In this document: positions 4,783-9,134 of the stretch, piece by piece
How the letters are laid out: the number at the start of each line of letters is the position of its first letter
Position numbering within the stretch: position 1 is the first letter of the stretch
Assembly: GCA_919903585.1 (NCBI GenBank)
Contig: CAKKST010000418.1
Coordinates: 1 to 9,134, forward strand
From: Nitrospiria bacterium
GTDB taxonomy: Bacteria; Nitrospirota; CAKKRA01; 9FT-COMBO-42-15
Direction of reading: 5' to 3'
Length of the DNA: 9,134 bases
Translations under genes and position numbers: made by a program
The notes under the pieces: model-generated
Database searches by the model: none
Told to the model about the DNA's origin: nothing
The model's input: the letters and a program-made list of their open reading frames with translations, nothing else

Positions 4783-5138
4783 TGGACTTTGTTGTCCACA
4801 AGCATCATGCAACGCATCTGCACTATGACCTCAGGCTGGAGATGGATGGGGTTTTAAAAAGCTGGGCTGTGCCAAAGGAGCCGCCGTTAAAAGAGGGGAC
4901 AAAGAGGCTTGCCATTGCAGTGGAAGACCATGAGCTCAGTTACAAAGACTTTGAGGGTGTAATACCAGAAGGGCATTATGGCGCTGGCAAGGTAGAAATT
5001 TGGGACAATGGCGAATATACACTGGAGGAAAGGGAGAAGAACAAGATAGTTGTAGAATTTAAAGGCAAGAAACTTAAAGGAAGATATGCATTGATACACA
5101 CCAACAACGACCAGTGGCTGTTTTTTAAGACGAGGTAA
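4782..5138 (+). CDS. Stand-alone LigD-type 3'-phosphoesterase
   Basis: A 118-residue protein equal to the phosphoesterase module of bacterial ligase D, without polymerase or ligase domains. The LigD module trims 3' ribonucleotides and 3' phosphates from DNA ends during non-homologous end joining. Residues matching the known Mn-site and catalytic set are all present: His8, His14, Asp16 and Arg18 in KHHATHLHYDLRLE, and His50 and Tyr54 in VEDHELSYKDFEG, followed by IPEGHYGAGKVEIWD and a final WLFFKTR. I choose GTG 4782, which overlaps the previous stop and has GGGAGG ten bases upstream, over GTG 4764, which has no site and would add six residues. No Ku or ligase gene is nearby, so it may act alone in 3'-end repair. 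Confidence 0.88.
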   Translation: MDFVVHKHHATHLHYDLRLEMDGVLKSWAVPKEPPLKEGTKRLAIAVEDHELSYKDFEGVIPEGHYGAGKVEIWDNGEYTLEEREKNKIVVEFKGKKLKGRYALIHTNNDQWLFFKTR

Positions 5139-5140
5139 AA

Positions 5141-5521
5141 ATGGCTCAGGAAAAAGAGCAGATAAAGGAAAGGCCAAAGGCTGATAAGAGAAAGTCCCTG
5201 CGGACACATCTGCTTGTCCTGAAGGTGCAGGGGAAATACAGCAATAAGTCTTTCTTTGGTTATGCAAAGAATATCAGCCGGAGCGGTCTCTTTATTTCCT
5301 CCTTCACCCCAAAAGAGGCGGGCGAGCGTTTTCCTCTTGAGTTTACCCTTCCTGATACAGATATTATGATCCGCTGTACAGCGGAGGTAATATGGGCAAG
5401 GCGCTTTGCTCCACAGATGCACCTTAAGGCAAATTATGAGCCGGGCATGGGGCTTAAATTCCTTGATCTTTCAGAGGATAAGAAAAAGATTATAGATGAG
5501 TGGGTAAAGAAGGAAAAATAG
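5141..5521 (+). CDS. PilZ domain protein, probable cyclic-di-GMP receptor
   Basis: A 126-residue, single-domain PilZ protein. The arginine motif RxxxR (Arg17-Arg21, RKSLR) and the (D/N)xSxxG motif (Asn44-Gly49, NISRSG) are both intact, so c-di-GMP binding is likely. The later strands TAEVIWARRF and the GMGLKFLDLSEDKKKIIDEWV ending fit the family. The first 15 residues are charged and probably disordered. No output domain is attached, so it must act on a partner; motility, secretion and adhesion are common targets for the family, and none is indicated here. GAGG (5132-5135) precedes the ATG by five bases, and the gap to the phosphoesterase gene is two bases, so it is the last gene of the plus-strand run. 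It ends two bases from the stop of the convergent hydrolase gene. Confidence 0.87.
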   Translation: MAQEKEQIKERPKADKRKSLRTHLLVLKVQGKYSNKSFFGYAKNISRSGLFISSFTPKEAGERFPLEFTLPDTDIMIRCTAEVIWARRFAPQMHLKANYEPGMGLKFLDLSEDKKKIIDEWVKKEK

Positions 5522-5523
5522 AC

Positions 5524-6447
5524 TTATTTAAATAATATCTCATCCTCAAATTCAAGATAGACCTTCTTTGCATTTCTCGGTAAAAGATCGGGCCTTCCTA
5601 ATTCATTATACTTTGGCATCTTTATCTCATTTATTGTTTGCTGCAGGCTCTTTCCATTTTCTATATATTTCTTAACCTCTGCCCGCAGGTCTTCTATAAA
5701 TTCCCTTGATTTTGCAATACCAGTTTTATCGCTGACATGACCGTGCCCAGGGATAACAAGATTTACATCAAGGGCGTCCATCTTCTTTAAGGTCTCAACA
5801 AGGTCGCCGCTGTGGCCGTCTCCAATAAAGGGCAGGCGGCCGTTGTTTACAAGGTCACCCGCAAAGACCACCTTTTCATCAGGGACATACACAATTGCAT
5901 CGCCGTCTGTATGGCCTCTTCCAAAATATAAGACCTCTATCTTCCTGCCGCCAAGATGTATTGTGAGTTTGTTATTAAATGTTACCATTGGAAGGATAAC
6001 CTCTGCATCATCAAAGAGCTTGCCGAGCCTTTCACGGAACATCTTTATTGCAAATTCACCGCGATCTAAAATATGCGCCCGTGTATTTTCATGGGAGATG
6101 ATAACAGCAGTATCCTTAAAGACCTGATTTCCGAAAAAGTGATCAGGGTGAAAGTGGGTGTTGATTACATATTTAACAGGTTTGTTCGTAACCTTCCTTA
6201 TCTCTGAAAGCAGTTTTCTTCCGAGGTCAGGTGTTAATTGTGTATCAACAACCACCACACCCTCATCTGTTACAATAAATCCACAGTTTGATATAAAGCC
6301 CTCATTGGACTTGGTTATCTCATCCATATATCCGAGATAGGCATAGACATTATTTGTAACCTTCTTGATGCCTGTCTCGGCGGATGCTGAAAGCGGCGCT
6401 GCAACAATTAAAATAATGGATGCAATTATACAGAATAGATATCCCAT
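5524..6447 (-). CDS. Exported metallo-beta-lactamase-fold hydrolase
   Basis: A 307-residue protein with an N-terminal signal peptide (residues 1-23, cleavage after SASA) and a complete metallo-beta-lactamase domain. The zinc ligands are visible: His98, His100, Asp102 and His103 in THFHPDHFFGN, His179 in GRGHTDGD, Asp198 in VVFAGDLV, and His235 in IPGHGH. The arrangement NTHFHPDH ... HTDGD ... GD ... PGHGH is that of the large periplasmic MBL hydrolases that include quinoprotein-linked and SoxH-like members; the substrate is unknown. Nothing points to beta-lactam resistance specifically. The ATG has GAGGG about eight bases upstream and follows alanine dehydrogenase by 45 bases, so it is probably the second gene of that operon. 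Its stop faces the PilZ stop at two bases' distance. Confidence 0.87.
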   Translation of the reverse strand: MGYLFCIIASIILIVAAPLSASAETGIKKVTNNVYAYLGYMDEITKSNEGFISNCGFIVTDEGVVVVDTQLTPDLGRKLLSEIRKVTNKPVKYVINTHFHPDHFFGNQVFKDTAVIISHENTRAHILDRGEFAIKMFRERLGKLFDDAEVILPMVTFNNKLTIHLGGRKIEVLYFGRGHTDGDAIVYVPDEKVVFAGDLVNNGRLPFIGDGHSGDLVETLKKMDALDVNLVIPGHGHVSDKTGIAKSREFIEDLRAEVKKYIENGKSLQQTINEIKMPKYNELGRPDLLPRNAKKVYLEFEDEILFK

Positions 6448-6492
6448 CTTTAACCCTCTTTCTTAAATCTCCCTTTCAGCTTCTTCATTATC

Positions 6493-7551
6493 TTAGGCAT
6501 TGTGGTATATTCCTTTACAGATATTCAGACCCTTTGTAAAATTTGGGTCATCATTTAGCGCCTTTAATCCTTTATCAGCAAGCCTTTTAATATATGGCAT
6601 GGTTGCATTGGTGAGTGCAAAGGTGGATGTTCGTGGCACAGCGCCCGGGATATTTGTTACGCCATAGTGAATCACACCATCTACCTCATATATCGGCTGT
6701 GAATGGGTTGTGGGTCTGATGGTCTCCACGCATCCGCCCTGATCAATGGATACATCCACAATAACCGAGCCTTTTTTCATCTTCTTAACCATTTCTTTTG
6801 TAACAAGCATTGGCGCCCTTGCGCCTTTAATCAGGACAGCGCCAATAACAAGGTCGGATTCAATGACAGATTTTTCTATGTTATATGGATTTGATACAAG
6901 TGTCTCCACCCTGCCCCCGAATATATTATCTATGAATCTCAGCTTATCTATTCCCCTGTTGATAATCGCAACCTCTGCGCCAAGTCCAACAGCAATCCTC
7001 GCTGCATTAATCCCAACAATGCCCCCGCCGATAATAGTAACCTTACCCCTCTTTACTCCGGGCACACCGCCCAAAAGTTTGCCAATGCCGCCTGAAGGTT
7101 TCATCAAATAATGCGCACCTATCTGAACAGAGAGTCTGCCAGCAATCTCGCTCATGGGAGTAAGTATTGGCAATGTCCCATCAACAGCCTCAACTGTTTC
7201 ATAGGCAATGAAGGCAGCGCCGGTCTTAACAAGTGCATGAATAAGCTCCCTGTCTGCTGCAAGATGAAGAAAGGTAAAGATTATATGGTTTTCTTTTATT
7301 AGAGGATACTCTGCTGACTGAGGTTCCTTTACCTTTACTATCAGCTCTGCCTTATCAAAGACGCCTTTTGCATCTCCGATGATCTCTGCCCCAGCATCTT
7401 TATATTCTTCATCTGAAAATCCGCTCCCGCTGCCAGCGTCCTTTTGGATAAGCACCCTGTGGCCGTCCTTTACCAATTGGCTGACACCTGACGGGGTTAT
7501 GGCCGCCCTGTATTCGTTGTCCTTTATTTCCTTTGGGACACCGATGATCAT
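6493..7551 (-). CDS. ald: Alanine dehydrogenase
   Basis: A 352-residue enzyme that interconverts L-alanine and pyruvate with ammonia and NAD(H). The catalytic residues sit at the classical numbers: Arg15, Lys75, His96 and Asp270. The Rossmann motif GGGIVG is at 175-180. MSEIAGRLSVQIGAHYL (133-149) and GVTNIPGAVPRTSTFALTN (297-315) are family signatures. Two oddities stand out. Position 198, normally an Asp that holds the NAD ribose, is Asn followed by Arg (INRGIDKL). The C-terminus ends at GLNICKGIYHNA, without the usual AVAEALGL-like tail, about ten residues short. The ATG at 7549-7551 has no clear ribosome site; a promoter-like -35/-10 pair lies immediately before it. The MBL hydrolase follows in the same direction. 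Confidence 0.93.
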   Translation of the reverse strand: MIIGVPKEIKDNEYRAAITPSGVSQLVKDGHRVLIQKDAGSGSGFSDEEYKDAGAEIIGDAKGVFDKAELIVKVKEPQSAEYPLIKENHIIFTFLHLAADRELIHALVKTGAAFIAYETVEAVDGTLPILTPMSEIAGRLSVQIGAHYLMKPSGGIGKLLGGVPGVKRGKVTIIGGGIVGINAARIAVGLGAEVAIINRGIDKLRFIDNIFGGRVETLVSNPYNIEKSVIESDLVIGAVLIKGARAPMLVTKEMVKKMKKGSVIVDVSIDQGGCVETIRPTTHSQPIYEVDGVIHYGVTNIPGAVPRTSTFALTNATMPYIKRLADKGLKALNDDPNFTKGLNICKGIYHNA

Positions 7552-7559
7552 CGGCTACT

Positions 7560-7588
7560 TTTTTACATCTATTTATATATAAAGTCAA
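7560..7588 (-). promoter_or_regulatory. Weak candidate promoter for alanine dehydrogenase
   Basis: On the minus strand, TTGACT (7583-7588, 5/6) is followed by a 17-base AT-rich spacer and TAAAAA (7560-7565, 4/6). Transcription would begin within a few bases of the ATG at 7551, giving a nearly leaderless message. This agrees with the lack of a ribosome site but is uncertain because the region is simply AT-rich. Confidence 0.22.
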
Positions 7589-7636
7589 TGTAAAATTTTG
7601 GTTCTTTGCTGGTTTGAAAACATAATCTCTCATATG

Positions 7637-7663
7637 GTCATTCCTGCGAAAGCAGGAATCCAG
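7637..7663. repeat. Intergenic hairpin repeat, unit 1 (GAAA loop)
   Basis: ATTCCTGC (7640-7647), tetraloop GAAA, GCAGGAAT (7652-7659): a perfect 8-bp stem closed by a GNRA-type loop, flanked by GTC on the left and CCAG on the right. It belongs to the common GTCATTCC...GGAATCCAG type of dispersed bacterial repeat. It opens a four-hairpin cluster in the 285-base gap between ald and the ZIP gene, which holds no gene. Confidence 0.65.
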
Positions 7664-7672
7664 AAAATATAT

Positions 7673-7700
7673 GTAGGGGCAATTCATGAATTGCCCCTAC
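7673..7700. repeat. 28-bp perfect palindrome, copy 1
   Basis: Arm GTAGGGGCAATTCA (7673-7686) is followed at once by its exact reverse complement (7687-7700), with no spacer. The outer eight bases, GTAGGGGC, are the same as in the palindrome at 8847-8874 while the inner six differ. It lies between two oppositely oriented GGAATGAC-type hairpins, making a roughly symmetrical composite from 7637 to 7727. Confidence 0.8.
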
Positions 7701-7702
7701 TA

Positions 7703-7727
7703 GATTCCGCATCAGGTGCGGAATGAC
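7703..7727. repeat. Intergenic hairpin repeat, unit 3
   Basis: ATTCCGCA (7704-7711), loop TCAGG, TGCGGAAT (7717-7724), ending in GAC. It is inverted relative to unit 1, so the pair frames the 28-bp palindrome. ATTTTT follows three bases later on the plus strand, giving a weak terminator look, but no plus-strand gene ends here. Confidence 0.6.
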
Positions 7728-7744
7728 ATTTTTGTAACTAAGCT

Positions 7745-7790
7745 GATTCCCGCTGGAGTTTACCCCTCTGAAAGCAGGGGCGGGAATGAC
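7745..7790. repeat. Intergenic hairpin repeat, unit 4 (longer, nested)
   Basis: Outer stem ATTCCCGC (7746-7753) with GCGGGAAT (7780-7787), ending in GAC. An inner pair CCCCT (7763-7767) / AGGGG (7776-7780) competes by one G with the outer stem. It has the same orientation as unit 3. The stems of the three ATTCC units differ in sequence but keep pairing, as expected for a structured mobile or REP-like repeat family. Confidence 0.6.
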
Positions 7791-7836
7791 GGAATAGAAA
7801 ATATGTAAGGAATACTTTTAATCATCCTTTATAAAT

Positions 7837-8583
7837 CTACTCCAATAATAGCAATAATGCCATGACCCCGATCCCCATTATAATAGAGATAAGCTGCCAT
7901 AAGGATCTTGATGCCCTGACCTCATGTTGAAGCTCAGGGATGAGATCAGAGCCTGCAATATACAAAAAGCCGCCTGCTGTAATCGGCAATAGTGCCAATG
8001 TATAGCCTTCAATATACGACCCTATAATCAATGAGATGACTGCGCCGAGGACAGCAGATAGGGCAGACAGGAAATTGTATGTCATCGCCTTTCTTATAGA
8101 AATGCCGCCATGAAGGAATACGCCAAAATCTCCTATCTCCTGAGGTATTTCATGTAATATGACAGCAAGTGAAGTTGTTATTCCAATAGGGATGCTTACA
8201 ATGTAGCTCGCGCCAATAAGCAGTCCGTCAATGAAGTTATGCACAGTATCACCAATCAGGTTCATGGTAACCAGTGGATGGGGATGGTCTTCTGATGTGG
8301 GGATATGGCAGTGCCTCCAACGGATAAACTTTTCCAGAACAAAGAAGATGAGGATGCCGAGCAGGATATAGAGAGACGTGATAAGATTTATACCGAGCCT
8401 TTCAAATGCCTCGGGGAGGAGATGTATAAAGACATCGCCAAAGAGTCCGCCAATGGCAAAGCTTACAAGAAAGATCAGGATATTCTTTAATCTTTCCCTA
8501 TCAAAAGAGAGGCCTAAGATGCCGATAAAGGAGATTATGCTGATTATAAATACACTTCCTAATGTATATACCCAGATTTCCAT
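7837..8583 (-). CDS. ZIP family divalent metal transporter
   Basis: A 248-residue integral membrane protein of the ZIP family, which moves zinc, iron or manganese into the cytoplasm. Hydrophobic segments are visible at about 5-24, 34-56, 67-84, 107-130, 134-158, 168-189, 195-212 and 229-247, giving the usual eight. The metal-path motifs are HNFIDG (115-120) in the fourth and HEIPQE (144-149) in the fifth; HLLPE (54-58) and SDLIPEL (212-218) add likely ligands. The loop between segments three and four is His-rich (HCHIPTSEDHPHP, 91-103), a common metal-binding loop. I choose ATG 8583, with AAGGA just upstream, over TTG 8601, because ZIP proteins open directly with the first helix. It follows DUF2905 by seven bases. 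Metal preference cannot be told from sequence. Confidence 0.9.
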   Translation of the reverse strand: MEIWVYTLGSVFIISIISFIGILGLSFDRERLKNILIFLVSFAIGGLFGDVFIHLLPEAFERLGINLITSLYILLGILIFFVLEKFIRWRHCHIPTSEDHPHPLVTMNLIGDTVHNFIDGLLIGASYIVSIPIGITTSLAVILHEIPQEIGDFGVFLHGGISIRKAMTYNFLSALSAVLGAVISLIIGSYIEGYTLALLPITAGGFLYIAGSDLIPELQHEVRASRSLWQLISIIMGIGVMALLLLLE

Positions 8584-8590
8584 GCTGTCC

Positions 8591-8812
8591 TTATTTGCCA
8601 AAGAATCTAAAGAGGTAAAGGATTAATGATAGAATGATGCTTATAATTATTGAGGTGACAATTGGAAAATAGAAGCGGAAATTCTCCCTCTCTATCACAA
8701 TATCTCCCGGCAGCCTTCCGAGTGGAAAGAATTTCCCTCCTATCTGCCAGAGAAGTCCGATTACTATAAGAATTATCCCGATGGTGATTAATATCTTAGT
8801 TATCGGATTCAT
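8591..8812 (-). CDS. DUF2905 family small membrane protein
   Basis: A 73-residue protein with two membrane helices (about 6-24 and 49-69). Between them lies the family signature GRLPGDIVIERENFRFYFP (32-50). Function is unknown. The ATG at 8810-8812 is preceded by AAGGGA ten bases upstream and by GGAAGG directly adjacent. A longer reading frame extends upstream to about 9010, but it would run through the palindrome and overlap the sulfur-transporter gene in another frame, so the short form is right. It lies between the YeeE/YedE-type transporter and the ZIP gene on the same strand, suggesting one transcript. DUF2905 genes are widespread in Gram-negative envelopes; no role can be inferred here. 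Confidence 0.85.
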   Translation of the reverse strand: MNPITKILITIGIILIVIGLLWQIGGKFFPLGRLPGDIVIERENFRFYFPIVTSIIISIILSLILYLFRFFGK

Positions 8813-8846
8813 CCTTCCAATATCCCTTTTTTCTTGTTTGTAGTTT

Positions 8847-8874
8847 GTAGGGGCGAACGGCCGTTCGCCCCTAC
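8847..8874. repeat. 28-bp perfect palindrome, copy 2
   Basis: Arm GTAGGGGCGAACGG (8847-8860) is followed directly by its exact reverse complement (8861-8874). It begins three bases after the stop codon of the YeeE/YedE gene on the minus strand. The outer eight bases match copy 1 at 7673-7700, and the inner six differ but remain self-complementary. It is flanked on the left by two TTTGTAG units. No U-run follows in the minus direction, so it is not a standard terminator. Confidence 0.8.
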
Positions 8875-8877
8875 TAC

Positions 8878-9132
8878 TCATAACTCCCTCATTATACGCC
8901 AGTTCATATACTTTGCGCCTGATATTGCGCCGATAAAGATAAAGATCATTGTGAGGATGCTCCCGACTGAAAGGGTTGAGATTCCGCTCAAACCCTGACC
9001 AATATTGCATCCCATAGCCACAATTGCGCCGAATCCCATGAGCAGGCCTCCCACAAGGTTGTATTTAAATTGCTGGAGCGTTGGCGCAACCCAGTTAAAT
9101 GTCCTTGTATAGAGGGCAGCAATGAGAGAACC
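8878..9132 (-). CDS. YeeE/YedE family sulfur transporter, C-terminal part (cut by window edge)
   Basis: The last 84 residues of a membrane protein open at the window end. The stretch GGLLMGFGAIVAMGCNIGQG (28-47 of the fragment), then LSGISTLSVGSIL, is the hallmark repeat of the YeeE/YedE (DUF395) family, some of which import thiosulfate using pore-lining cysteines; Cys42 of the fragment lies in the conserved GCNIG turn. A further hydrophobic helix (TMIFIFIGAISGA) and a short basic tail (KYMNWRIMREL) follow. It is the first visible gene of the minus-strand set with DUF2905 and ZIP. Whether it has a TusA-like or rhodanese partner cannot be seen, as these would lie beyond the edge. Confidence 0.85.
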   Translation of the reverse strand, partial: GSLIAALYTRTFNWVAPTLQQFKYNLVGGLLMGFGAIVAMGCNIGQGLSGISTLSVGSILTMIFIFIGAISGAKYMNWRIMREL

Positions 9133-9134
9133 AA

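Noticed and set aside
7409..7687. Minus-strand frame covering the start of alanine dehydrogenase and the repeats
   Set aside because: It is a shadow of ald in another frame and reads through the hairpin repeats.
7703..7732. Intrinsic terminator on the plus strand (hairpin then ATTTTT)
   Set aside because: No plus-strand gene ends here and the T-run is three bases off the stem; it fits the repeat family better.
8591..9010. Longer minus-strand reading frame extending the DUF2905 protein upstream
   Set aside because: It crosses the 28-bp palindrome and overlaps the clear YeeE/YedE coding region in another frame. The family start MNP with upstream AAGGGA is at 8812.

Overview
The window looks like a piece of a bacterial chromosome from a Gram-negative lineage of moderate to low GC. 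It has strong GGAGG-type ribosome binding sites, a lipoprotein RlpA, periplasmic export signals, tandem DUF507 genes and a queE. DUF507 pairs and PEGA/PilZ/SPOR combinations fit Nitrospirota or deltaproteobacterial-type genomes, but nothing here fixes the taxon; this is an inference from family knowledge. No phage, insertion sequence, tRNA, rRNA or CRISPR array was seen.

Layout. (1) Bases 1-393, minus strand: the start of a type II toxin-antitoxin module, an RHH-type antitoxin followed by a RelE/ParE-type toxin cut by the window edge. Its promoter is well formed and is covered by two palindromes that look like autoregulatory operators. (2) Bases 394-593: a divergent intergenic region with candidate promoters and a pair of ATTGCAAT palindromes. 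(3) Bases 594-5521, plus strand: a long, tightly packed run. It holds two DUF507 genes, a secreted PEGA-repeat protein, queE (7-carboxy-7-deazaguanine synthase), a small Lys-rich coiled-coil protein, a decayed short gene, a DUF4258 / YgiT zinc-finger pair (a predicted toxin-antitoxin type), rlpA (SPOR lytic transglycosylase lipoprotein), a moaB/mogA-type molybdopterin gene, a stand-alone LigD-type 3'-phosphoesterase and a PilZ protein. Many junctions are ATGA, TAATG or TAGTG overlaps, which suggests translational coupling.

(4) Bases 5524-7551, minus strand and convergent with the plus run with only two bases between stop codons: alanine dehydrogenase followed by an exported metallo-beta-lactamase-fold hydrolase. 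(5) Bases 7552-7836: no gene, but a cluster of four hairpin repeats. (6) Bases 7837-9134, minus strand: the C-terminal end of a YeeE/YedE sulfur transporter, a 28-bp perfect palindrome, a DUF2905 membrane protein and a ZIP metal transporter.

The most notable observations are: a textbook intrinsic-terminator structure inside the conserved RlpA motif; two 28-bp perfect palindromes with the same outer arms but different, still complementary, centres; an alanine dehydrogenase in which the usual NAD-binding Asp198 is Asn; the double operator on the first toxin-antitoxin promoter; and a second, different TA-like pair inside a housekeeping operon next to a broken gene. I see no clearly new multi-gene system. 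The genes are mostly known families in a mixed housekeeping arrangement.
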